From Luteimonas sp. BLCC-B24 (GTDB lineage Bacteria > Pseudomonadota > Gammaproteobacteria > Xanthomonadales > Xanthomonadaceae), in contig NZ_JAQQGN010000001.1 in assembly GCF_028550595.1 (NCBI RefSeq), positions 620,001 through 684,000 of the forward strand: a DNA stretch of 64,000 bases, in the 5' to 3' direction. Numbering within the stretch: position 1 is the first letter of the stretch; each line of letters opens with the position of its first letter. Both the position numbers and the translations under genes were made by a program. Shown here piece by piece: positions 39,647 through 47,380 of this stretch. The notes beneath the pieces were generated by a model that saw only the letters and a list, made by a program, of their open reading frames with translations, made no database searches and had not been told where the DNA came from.

Positions 39647-40794
39647 GGGCCGCGGTTCCGCCGCGGTGAGGCCGCCATCCAGCGCTCCAGCGCGAACAGC
39701 AGCGCGACCAGCACGGCCCACCACGGCCGCAGATCACGCGGCGTCGGCGGATACGCGGCGCCGCCCTCGGCCGGTGCGAAATCCGCGGCGGCGATGCGTG
39801 CCGGCGCGGGGGGCGGCTGCACCAGCGCACGCAGCCGCGCCGGAAACGCGGGATCGAGGACCGCCGGCAGACGCGCCGGATCCAGCGCCTGCACAAAGCG
39901 GATGCAGGTCGCCGGCGCACAGGCGGCGCGCTCGGCCAGCGTCTCCCCGTCGGCGCCGCGCCAAACGGGCTGCCAGTCGAGGTCCGGGTCACGTGCGCTC
40001 GCGGCGCCGAGCAGCAGCACGCCACCGGCCGCATGCGCCAACAGATGCGACGACGGCGCACCTTCGCCCCACCATGCCGCCAGCGCATCGGTGCGCACCG
40101 ACGTGACATCGCGCGCGATCGCGAACGCCTCCGCATCGTCGGCACGCCACGCACGCGCCACCGCGCGCAGCACGCGCCGCGCCGGATCGTCGGCGGCGCT
40201 GCCGATCACATCGAGCCTCGGCGCCGCGGCGGGTTCGGGCGCGGCCGCGTCGGCGCGCATCGGCACGATCCGCCAGTCGACCGCCCGCGACAGCACGACC
40301 GGGGCGGCATCGGCGCCGTCGATCACCTCGGGCGCGACGACCGTCAACGCGGTGCCGGCGGGCAGCGTCATGTCGAGCTCGCGCAGCAGGCTCGAGACCG
40401 TGGCCGTGCCGGCCCCGGGCGCGGACGGGCCGTCGATCGGCGGAAATCCGGGCGCCAGCCAGCGCGGCGGCGCCTCGCGCTCATCCGCTGCGGGCATCGC
40501 GTCGACGGCCACGCCCGGAACGACGACGGTCCAGCGCACAGGCGCCGTCGCGCCGTGCAGCACCGGCCATGCCAGCCACAGGGCGAGCAGTGCGAGCAGG
40601 GCCAGGCGCACCAGCAGCAGCGGCCAGTCGTCGAAGCGGAGACGGCGCCGCGGCCGCGGCTTCTCGCGCAGGAAGCGCAACGCCGCGAACGGGGTGGGCC
40701 GGGTCGCATCACGCCGCGCCAGATGCAGCAGCAGCGGCAGCAGCCACGCCGCCAGCGCCGCGAGCCCGAGTGGCGCGAGCAGGCCGACGCTCAT
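39643..40794 (-). CDS. BatA-type membrane protein (aerotolerance operon)
   Basis: A 383-aa protein. The BatA N-terminal domain is clear: LAPLGLAALAAWLLPLLLHL, then RRDATRPTPFAALRFLREKP and LLLVRLALLALLALWLAWPV. The middle is a soluble domain of unknown type and a last helix lies near PWWAVLVALLFALERWM. Its start overlaps the DUF58 stop as ATGA and its stop overlaps the DUF4175 start, so it is translationally coupled on both sides. The family accompanies MoxR chaperones at the membrane. Confidence 0.82.
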   Translation of the reverse strand: MSVGLLAPLGLAALAAWLLPLLLHLARRDATRPTPFAALRFLREKPRPRRRLRFDDWPLLLVRLALLALLALWLAWPVLHGATAPVRWTVVVPGVAVDAMPAADEREAPPRWLAPGFPPIDGPSAPGAGTATVSSLLRELDMTLPAGTALTVVAPEVIDGADAAPVVLSRAVDWRIVPMRADAAAPEPAAAPRLDVIGSAADDPARRVLRAVARAWRADDAEAFAIARDVTSVRTDALAAWWGEGAPSSHLLAHAAGGVLLLGAASARDPDLDWQPVWRGADGETLAERAACAPATCIRFVQALDPARLPAVLDPAFPARLRALVQPPPAPARIAAADFAPAEGGAAYPPTPRDLRPWWAVLVALLFALERWMAASPRRNRGP

Positions 40795-41708
40795 CGCGCG
40801 CGCCCGCCGAACAGGGCCTGCAGCACCGGCGCGGGCGACTGGTCGATCACATGGGTCGCATGACGGATGCCCGCCGCCGCGAACCGCGCGGCCAGTCCGC
40901 GCTGCGCCGCGGTGAAGCGCGCGAGGTAACCGGCCCGCAACGCCGGACCGTCACCGAGCAGGGATTCGCCCGCTTCGGGCTCGACGAAGCGGCGGCCGTC
41001 GCGATACGGAAAATCACGTTCGTCCGCGGTCAGCACCTGGAGGGCGACGACCTCGCGCCCGGCATGCGCCAGGCGGACGAGCTGCGCGACCGCGGCCTCG
41101 TCGAAGAAATCGCCGAGCGCGATGACCAGATCGCCGCGCGCGATGCGCCCCCAGGCCGGGGCGAGCACATCGGCGTGCGGCCATTCGCCCGCGGGCGTGG
41201 TCGTGGCCAGCGCGTGGCGCAGGCGGTCGCGCTGGCGCGGCCCGTTACCCGGCGCCACCAGCGCCAGCCCCGCGCCGCCGCACAGCACCAGTCCGCAGGC
41301 GTCGCCGCCGCGCCGGGCGATCTCGATCACGCAACGTCCGAGCTGCCGCGCCGCATCGAACCGCGTGAAGCCGGGTCGCGCTTCGTCGGCCTGCGCCATC
41401 GAGGCGGTGGTATCGAGCAGCAACCAGGCGCGCACCGGACTCTCGCGCTCGGCCTCGCGGACGAAGAAGCGGTCGCTGCGCGCATAGAGCTTCCAGTCGA
41501 TCTGCCGCGGTTCGTCGCCGGATTCGTAGGCGCGGTACTGGGCGAACTCCTGACCGCTGCCGCGGTTGCGGCTCGGGTGATGCCCGAGCCCCTGGCGACC
41601 GAGCGCGCGGTGCGGGCGCAGCCGCAGCGTCGCGACCAGCGCGCGCAGCGCGGGCGTCAGCGCATCGGGCGACGCGTCACCCGCCGCCAGGGTCGCCTCG
41701 TTCGCCAT
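40791..41708 (-). CDS. DUF58 protein (MoxR partner with vWA-like fold)
   Basis: A 305-aa soluble protein. The DUF58 signature GSGQEFAQYRAYESGDEPRQ and IDWKLYARSDRFFVREAERE is intact, followed by a vWA-like core: LLLDTTASMAQADEARPG (a degenerate DxSxS-type site), DLVIALGDFFDE and GREVVALQVLTADE. DUF58 proteins work with MoxR AAA ATPases in assembly of metalloprotein or envelope complexes. The ATG at 41708 lies 8 bases after the moxR stop. Confidence 0.88.
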   Translation of the reverse strand: MANEATLAAGDASPDALTPALRALVATLRLRPHRALGRQGLGHHPSRNRGSGQEFAQYRAYESGDEPRQIDWKLYARSDRFFVREAERESPVRAWLLLDTTASMAQADEARPGFTRFDAARQLGRCVIEIARRGGDACGLVLCGGAGLALVAPGNGPRQRDRLRHALATTTPAGEWPHADVLAPAWGRIARGDLVIALGDFFDEAAVAQLVRLAHAGREVVALQVLTADERDFPYRDGRRFVEPEAGESLLGDGPALRAGYLARFTAAQRGLAARFAAAGIRHATHVIDQSPAPVLQALFGGRAR

Positions 41709-41716
41709 CGCGCGGC

Positions 41717-42718
41717 TCAGCGCTCCGGTGCGGGCAGCGCGCGCAGCAGGCCGGCGATCACCGCGTCGGCATCGGTCTGCGCGGCTTCCGCCGCGAACGA
41801 CAGCACCAGACGGTGGCGCAGCACCGGCGCGAGCAGCGCGGCCACGTCTTCGCGTGTCGCCGCGAGCCGGCCCTGCAGCAGGGCCCGTGCCTTCGCCGCG
41901 AGGACCAGCGACTGGCCGGCGCGTGGGCCGGCGCCCCAGCGCACGTACTCGCGCACGACCTCCGGCGCGCCCTCCCCCGGGCGCGTGGCCCGCACCAGCG
42001 CGGTGATCCACGCCAGCAAGGCGTCGCCGATGTGGACCTGCCGCACCAGTGCCTGCAGCGCGAGCACGTCGTCGGCGTGCATCACCTTGGGCACCACGGC
42101 ATCGGTGCTGCCCGTGGTCCGCGCGAGGATGTCCTGCTCCTCGCGTGCATCCGGGTACCCCAGGGCGACATGCAGCAGGAAACGGTCAAGCTGGGCCTCG
42201 GGCAGCGGATAGGTGCCGGCCTGTTCGATCGGATTCTGGGTGGCGAGCACGAAGAACGGCCTCGGCAGCGGGCGGGTCACCCCGGCATGACTGACCGTGC
42301 GCTCGGCCATCGCCTCGAGCAGCGCGGCCTGGGTCTTGGGCGGCGTCCGGTTGAGCTCGTCGGCCAGCAGCAGCTGGGTGAACACCGGGCCTTCCTGGAA
42401 GCGGAAATGACGCTTGCCGGTGCCGTGGTCCTCTTCCAGCAGCTCGGTGCCCAGCAGATCGCTGGGCATCAGGTCGGGCGTGAACTGCACGCGCCGGAAG
42501 CCCAGGTCCAGCGCCTCGCCGAGGGTGCGCACCAGCAGCGTCTTGCCGAGGCCGGGCACGCCCTCGAGCAGCACGTGACCGCCGGCGAGCAGCGCGACCA
42601 GCAACTGCTCGACGACCTCGGCCTGGCCGACGACGGCCTGTCCGATCGCATCGCGCAGGGCGTCGAGCTGCGCGCGCCGCGCGTGCAGGTCGGCTTCGGT
42701 GGGAGCGGTGTGGATCAT
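41717..42718 (-). CDS. MoxR-family AAA+ ATPase
   Basis: A 333-aa ATPase. Walker A is at residues 53-60 (GVPGLGKT), Walker B in LLLADELNRTPPKTQAALLE, sensor/arginine-finger regions in FVLATQNPIEQAGTYPLPEA and QLDRFLLHVALGYPD. The C-terminal lid carries VREYVRWGAGPRAGQSLVLA, characteristic of MoxR. It is first in the run moxR-DUF58-BatA-DUF4175-membrane protein. It probably acts as a chaperone that inserts cofactors or folds partners together with the DUF58 protein. Confidence 0.93.
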   Translation of the reverse strand: MIHTAPTEADLHARRAQLDALRDAIGQAVVGQAEVVEQLLVALLAGGHVLLEGVPGLGKTLLVRTLGEALDLGFRRVQFTPDLMPSDLLGTELLEEDHGTGKRHFRFQEGPVFTQLLLADELNRTPPKTQAALLEAMAERTVSHAGVTRPLPRPFFVLATQNPIEQAGTYPLPEAQLDRFLLHVALGYPDAREEQDILARTTGSTDAVVPKVMHADDVLALQALVRQVHIGDALLAWITALVRATRPGEGAPEVVREYVRWGAGPRAGQSLVLAAKARALLQGRLAATREDVAALLAPVLRHRLVLSFAAEAAQTDADAVIAGLLRALPAPER

Positions 42719-42736
42719 GCAGGTACTCCTGTGGGC

Positions 42737-42792
42737 GCGCGCTCGCGCGCGATCGTGCGTTGCCGGCCGCGCGCCGTCGCGCGCGAGCGCGC
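42737..42792. repeat. perfect 16-bp inverted repeat between DUF4159 gene and moxR
   Basis: GCGCGCTCGCGCGCGA (42737-42752) is repeated exactly inverted as TCGCGCGCGAGCGCGC (42777-42792) with a 24-base loop. Each arm is itself partly self-complementary. There is no T-run on the minus-strand side, so it is not a standard terminator. It could form a stable mRNA hairpin between two genes of the same strand and modulate stoichiometry. Confidence 0.7.
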
Positions 42793-42812
42793 TTCCGCAG
42801 ACGGTCCGGTGG

Positions 42813-43511
42813 TCATGTGCTCAGGGCATACATGACGATGTTGACGGCGAACTTCGTGTTGTCCTCGGCCAGAAACCGCTTGTTGCGCCAGTCGTAGTCC
42901 CATTCGCAGCCGTAGTCCTTGTTGCTGTAGAGCACCGCGAGGCGACCGTTGATCTCGATGCCTTTCAGATAGTCGTGCACCAGATCGTCGCCCCAGCCGT
43001 TGAGTTCGAAACTCGTCGCCGGCGGGCCATCGGGAAACTGGAAGAAACTGCGGTACAGCGGGTGGGAGTTCGGCAGCTTCTTCATCGCCGCGGCGCCGAA
43101 GATCGCCGCCATCTGCGCCTCGAAGGATTTCGCGAACATCCCGTCGATGTCGTGGTTGCAGTCGTCGACGAACACGAAACCGCCGCTGCGCACGTAGCGT
43201 TCGAAATTGCGCCGCTCCGCGGGGCTGAATTCCACCAGCTTGTGCCCGGCCAGATAGCAGAACGGCGCCGCCAGCATCGCCGGATCCGACAGCGCGACCA
43301 CGCGCTCCTCGGGATCCACGCGCAGGCTGGTGTAGTCGATCAGCGAGGTGAGCACGTTGGCCGGCATGCGCTGGTCCACGTCCCAGTTGCCGGACTCGTA
43401 GCGCAGGCGCGTGAACCAGAAGTCATAGCGCGCCGACTGTGCCGCGAGCGGCGGCAGCGCCAGGCCGGCGGCGGCGCCGAACAGCAGTTGCAGGGACTGG
43501 CGGCGGTTCAT
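42813..43511 (-). CDS. DUF4159 protein with twin-arginine signal
   Basis: A 232-aa protein. The N-terminus MNRRQSLQLLFGAAAGLALP resembles a Tat signal with cleavage after PLAA. The mature domain has YDFWFTRLRYESGNWDVDQR, PAMLAAPFCYLAGHKLVEFS, RRNFERYVRSGGFVFVDDCN and GCEWDYDWRN, the DUF4159 (GATase-like fold) blocks. Homologues commonly lie beside MoxR/DUF58 genes, as here. The enzymatic role is unknown. The gene is separated from tldE upstream by a 650-base repeat region. Confidence 0.85.
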   Translation of the reverse strand: MNRRQSLQLLFGAAAGLALPPLAAQSARYDFWFTRLRYESGNWDVDQRMPANVLTSLIDYTSLRVDPEERVVALSDPAMLAAPFCYLAGHKLVEFSPAERRNFERYVRSGGFVFVDDCNHDIDGMFAKSFEAQMAAIFGAAAMKKLPNSHPLYRSFFQFPDGPPATSFELNGWGDDLVHDYLKGIEINGRLAVLYSNKDYGCEWDYDWRNKRFLAEDNTKFAVNIVMYALST

Positions 43512-44163
43512 CGCGTGCAGCCTCTTGCCCCTTCCGGCGTCATCCGATCCGCACAACGCTCGACTCCCCTGCGGCTTTTGCCCTGGCTTCTGCTTTGGCT
43601 TCCGCTTCGGCTTGCCAATGAATGGCCATTGCAGACCGCAGACCCGGAGGGCGCCGCACATGGATGTGAGGCGTTTTTCGACCGAGCCATGGAAGGCGAG
43701 TCGAAAAATCCCGGAACGAATGACTCACCGGATGTGCTTCGTCGGGGAAGCGTTTTTCTTTGGTTCCGTTTCTTTTGCCGCTTAGCAAAAGAAATGAACT
43801 CGGCCGCGCCAGCGGACGAAAGCGTTTGATCTTCGCTTGGAATGCTGAAGCAAGGCTTCCTCTCGCCTTGCGGCGAGCGGTTCACTTTTCTTTGCTGGCC
43901 CACGCGCGCAGCGCGAACGGCGCAGCCGGCCCGAAGGGCGAGCATCGAAGATGCGAGTAAAGAAAAGTAACCAAAAGAAAGGGCCTTCCCGACGGAGCGA
44001 ACCCGGCCAGTCATTCGTTCCGGGATTTTCCGACTCGGCATCCTGCCTCGGTCGGAAAACGCCGGCCATCCATGGCCGGCGCCCTTCGGGTCTACGGGCA
44101 TCGCCGTGCGCGTCACGGAAATCAAAGCGGAACTCCACACGGCGTCACAGCAATTGGACAACC
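43512..44163. repeat. 650-base gene-free region with a large imperfect inverted repeat
   Basis: Two long arms, about 43639-43785 and 43955-44095, are inverted copies of each other. The best core is 43701-43731 against 44003-44033: TCGAAAAATCCCGGAACGAA plus TGACTCACCGG, inverted with only a few changes. Both outer ends share GACCC-GAGGGCGCC-type sequence and a CATGGAT core, and both inner ends share TTCTTTTGGTT-type sequence. The loop of about 170 bases has its own smaller hairpins. Frames inside give Arg/Ser-rich peptides that look like artefacts. It resembles intergenic elements dispersed in Xanthomonadaceae; no transposase is present. Confidence 0.75.
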
Positions 44164-45498
44164 TCAGACCGCATCCGACAACGACGTGAACGTGAAGTCC
44201 CGCAGCCGCATCGGCGGCAGCATCATCACCAGCGACGACTCGTCGCCGCCCACGCGCACCGGACGTCCCAGCGCGTCTATGTTGTTGAGCATGATCACCG
44301 GCGACTCGTTGAAGCGGAAATTCTTCAGCGGGTACTTGATCTCGCCGTTCTCGATGTAGAACGTGCCGTCGCGGGTGAGGCCGGTCAGCAGCACGGTCTG
44401 CGGATCGACCATGCGGATGTACCAGGTGCGCGTGACCAGGATGCCGCGATCGGTGCCGCGGATCAGGTCGGCGGTCGTGCCCTCGCCGCCCGACATCAGT
44501 AGGTTGCCCGGACGGCCCACGGCGCGCTTGCCCTGCTGCTGGGCCCAGAAGCGCGAATAGTCGAGGTTGGCGATCTTGCCGTTCTCGATGATCGGCATGC
44601 GCTCGCGCGGCAGGCCGTCGCCGTCCCACGGCATGACCGCGGCTTCGGGATGCCAGGGGTCGGCGATGATGTTCACGCGCGGGTCGTAGACCTGCTCGCC
44701 GAGCTTGTTGCCGCCGCCGCGCTTGGACAGGAAGCTGCGGCCCTCGTCCGCGGTCCGCGCGTCGAAGAAGCGCATCATAAAACTGATCAGGCCCGCCGCC
44801 GCGGCCGGCTCCAGGATCACCGTGTACTTGCCCGGCTCCAGCGCCTGTGCCTCGGCCGAATCGCTGGCCTTGCGCATCGCCACGCGCACGTCGCGCTCGG
44901 CATTGAACTCGCTCGCGTCCTTGAGGTTGCGCCCCACCCAGCCCGACCCGCGCCCGTCCTCGGTGCGCACGGTGCAGGTGTAGTTGAAGTTGGTCGCCTG
45001 CTGGTAGCCGAAGTTGCCGTTGCTGTTGGCGAACGCGACGAAGCTCTTGCCGTCGTCGAGAAAGCCCGCGGCGATCAGGTTCTCGGCGCGACACGGTGCG
45101 ATCGAACCCGCCGCGACGTTGGCGCGGAATTCGGGCGTGATCGCGGCCGTCGACTCGCTGAAGGTGGGGCTGGGGCGATACTCCTGTTTGCCGATCGCCG
45201 GCAGGAATTCCGGATTCTCCGGCGCCAGCCGCGCGAGATCTTCCGCGCGCTTGACCACGCTCGCGAGCGAAGCATCGTCGAAGGCGTTGATGCTGGCCGT
45301 GCCCACGCGCTTGCCGAATGCGACCTGCACGGCGAGTTCGGCATTGGTGACGATGCCGCTGGTGGAGACGTTGTTGAGCGCGAAGCGGATGTTGCCGGCG
45401 ACCGAGCCGGCCAGCGTGGCCGTGCACTCGTCGGCGGTGGACAGGGCCACGGTCTTTTCGAGGATCTCGCGTGCCTGGGCTTCGGTGAAGATGGTCAT
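44164..45498 (-). CDS. tldE: TldE/PmbA-family protein, non-catalytic partner of TldD
   Basis: A 444-aa protein of the TldD/PmbA family. N-terminal FTEAQAREILEKTVALSTAD starts at once, with no signal peptide, and there is no HExxxH motif, as expected for TldE. SGWVGRNLKDASEFNAERDV, KYTVILEPAAAAGLISFMMR and GGEGTTADLIRGTDRGILVT are family blocks. In E. coli TldD and TldE form a heterodimer that degrades unfolded peptides and matures microcin B17. It lies 12 bases after a Tat-signal tldD gene, so the pair is clear, but the two partners differ in predicted export. Confidence 0.85.
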   Translation of the reverse strand: MTIFTEAQAREILEKTVALSTADECTATLAGSVAGNIRFALNNVSTSGIVTNAELAVQVAFGKRVGTASINAFDDASLASVVKRAEDLARLAPENPEFLPAIGKQEYRPSPTFSESTAAITPEFRANVAAGSIAPCRAENLIAAGFLDDGKSFVAFANSNGNFGYQQATNFNYTCTVRTEDGRGSGWVGRNLKDASEFNAERDVRVAMRKASDSAEAQALEPGKYTVILEPAAAAGLISFMMRFFDARTADEGRSFLSKRGGGNKLGEQVYDPRVNIIADPWHPEAAVMPWDGDGLPRERMPIIENGKIANLDYSRFWAQQQGKRAVGRPGNLLMSGGEGTTADLIRGTDRGILVTRTWYIRMVDPQTVLLTGLTRDGTFYIENGEIKYPLKNFRFNESPVIMLNNIDALGRPVRVGGDESSLVMMLPPMRLRDFTFTSLSDAV

Positions 45499-45510
45499 GG
45501 TCGGAGCTCC

Positions 45511-47145
45511 TTAGCCGAGCGAACGCGCGGTGTTGATGACGTTGATGCCGTCGAAGCGGGTGGTCGACGAACCGTGCGACACGGCCGAGACCTGGCTCGG
45601 CTGCCCCTTGCCGTCGAAGAACGAGCCGCCGAGGCGGTAGTCGCGCTCGTCGCAGATCGCGGTGCAGGCGTTCCAGAATTCCGGCGTGCGGATCTGGTAG
45701 GCCACGTCCTCGACCATGCCGGTGATGGCGCCGTCCTTGATCTCGTAGAACAGCTGGCCGCCGAACTGCGCGTTGTAGCGCTGCTGGTCGATCGAGAACG
45801 AACCGTCGCCGATGATGTAGATGCCGTTCTCGACGTTCTTGATCATGTCCGCGACGCTCAGCCGCGACTTGCCCGGCGCCAGCGACACGTTGGGCATGCG
45901 CTGGAACTGCACGCTCGACCACGAATCGGCGTAGCAGCAGCCGTCGGATTCGGTCTTGCCGAGGATGTGGGCCTGGTCGCGGATGGTCTGGAAATCCACC
46001 AGGCGGCCGTTGCTGATCAGATCCCAGCGCTTGGTCGCCACGCCTTCGTCGTCGAAGCCCACGGCGCCGAGGCTGCCGGGCTGGGTCTTGTCGGCGAACA
46101 GGGTGACGATGTCGCTGCCGTACTGGAACCGCTCGGCACGTCGGTCGAGATTGGCGAAACTGGTGCCGGCGTAGTTGGCCTCGTAGCCGAGCACGCGGTC
46201 GAGTTCCAGCGGGTGGCCCACGTTCTCGTGGATGGTGAGCCAGAGGTTGGAGGGATCGAGCACCAGGTCGTAGCGGCCCGGCTTGACCGACGGCGCCCGC
46301 AGTTTCTCCTGCGCCTGGCGCGCCGCGGCGATGGCGTCCTCGCGCATGTCGTAGGACCGGCCGTAGTTCACCACGCCGTTGGGCGAGACGAACTTCTGCG
46401 AGGCGTCGCCGTCGAGATACTCGTAGCCCATGCCCATCGGCGAGGACAGGCCGCTGCGGGTGCGGAACTTGCCGCTGGCGGTGTCGATCGCGGTGACCGT
46501 CATCGGTGCCCAGATGCGGTGCACGTCCTGGTCGATGTAGGAGCCGTCGGTGCTGGCGAAGTATTTCTGCTCGTTGACCAGGAACAGCGTGGAGTTGACG
46601 AAGCTCGCGCCCGCGCCGATCGCCGCGGCATTGACGCCGAGCAGCAGGTCCACCTTCTCGGCGACCGGCACTTCCATCGCATTCTTGGTCAGCGGCGTAC
46701 GCCAGGACACCTCGCCCACGCCGCGCACGGGCGCCAGTTGCACCGGTGCGGTCTGCACCTTGGCATTGGCCATCGCGATGGCGGTGGCCTGACGCGCGGC
46801 CTCGGCCACGCCCTGCTCGGTCAGCGTATTGGTGGCCGCGAAGCCCCAGGCGCCGCCGGCGATCACGCGCACGCCGACGCCGGTGGATTCGGTGCTGACG
46901 ACGTTCTGCACCTTGTCCTCGCGGGTCATCACGAACTGGCGCAGGTAACGCCCCACGCGCACGTCGCAGTAGGTGGCGCCGGCGGACGTGGCGGCATTGA
47001 GGCCGGCATCGGCGAGCCGCTTCTTGAAGCCGACATCGAGCGCGGACATCAGCTGTTCGGCGGCGATGACCTTGCCGAAGACGGCAGGCAGCAGCAGGCC
47101 GCCCGCACCGACACTGGCGAGGGCGAGAAAATCGCGTCTATGCAA
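45511..47145 (-). CDS. tldD: TldD-family metalloprotease with Tat signal, copy 2
   Basis: A 544-aa paralogue of the next tldD gene, colinear without gaps for at least the first 311 residues. A TTG start at 47145 gives MHRRDFLALASVGAGGLLLP, a twin-arginine signal; GGGAGAG lies 7 bases upstream. The zinc motif is His306-Glu307-x3-His311 in TIHENVGHPLELDRVLGYEA. YCDVRVGRYLRQFVMTRED, VVSTESTGVGVRVIAGGAWG and SLGAVGFDDEGVATKRWDLI are further blocks. Family length is about 480, and the excess is mostly signal and insertions. Export of a TldD is unusual compared with the cytoplasmic E. coli enzyme. Confidence 0.85.
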   Translation of the reverse strand: MHRRDFLALASVGAGGLLLPAVFGKVIAAEQLMSALDVGFKKRLADAGLNAATSAGATYCDVRVGRYLRQFVMTREDKVQNVVSTESTGVGVRVIAGGAWGFAATNTLTEQGVAEAARQATAIAMANAKVQTAPVQLAPVRGVGEVSWRTPLTKNAMEVPVAEKVDLLLGVNAAAIGAGASFVNSTLFLVNEQKYFASTDGSYIDQDVHRIWAPMTVTAIDTASGKFRTRSGLSSPMGMGYEYLDGDASQKFVSPNGVVNYGRSYDMREDAIAAARQAQEKLRAPSVKPGRYDLVLDPSNLWLTIHENVGHPLELDRVLGYEANYAGTSFANLDRRAERFQYGSDIVTLFADKTQPGSLGAVGFDDEGVATKRWDLISNGRLVDFQTIRDQAHILGKTESDGCCYADSWSSVQFQRMPNVSLAPGKSRLSVADMIKNVENGIYIIGDGSFSIDQQRYNAQFGGQLFYEIKDGAITGMVEDVAYQIRTPEFWNACTAICDERDYRLGGSFFDGKGQPSQVSAVSHGSSTTRFDGINVINTARSLG

Positions 47146-47356
47146 GGGAGCTCTCCCGAAGCGAAGGCCCGCGGCGGTGTGCCGTGGGCGGAGTGGCGGG
47201 TGCAGCCGCGCCGTCGGCGCGCCGTCCCGATTCTTGACCCGGCCGCGACGCAACGTCCAGTGACTTTTGGCACAGACGCCGCGATCGGTGGAGATCCGAT
47301 CGGCGGATTCGTGACGGGTGATCCGAACGGACGACAGCCGCCGCCCTTCCGCCCTC

Positions 47357-47380
47357 TCGAATCACGAGTCACGAATCACA
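47357..47380. repeat. GAATCAC repeat cluster overlapping the tldD copy 1 stop codon
   Basis: TCGAATCACGAGTCACGAAT followed by CACA is the same heptamer family as at 3071-3115. The stop codon of the upstream tldD gene (47376-47378) lies within it. Degenerate inverted relatives (GATTCGTGACGGGTGATC) occur at 47307-47324. Confidence 0.75.

Noticed and set aside
43782..44138. 118-codon frame within the large inverted repeat
   Set aside because: The composition is that of a translated repeat. Similar peptides are familiar artefacts in this family.
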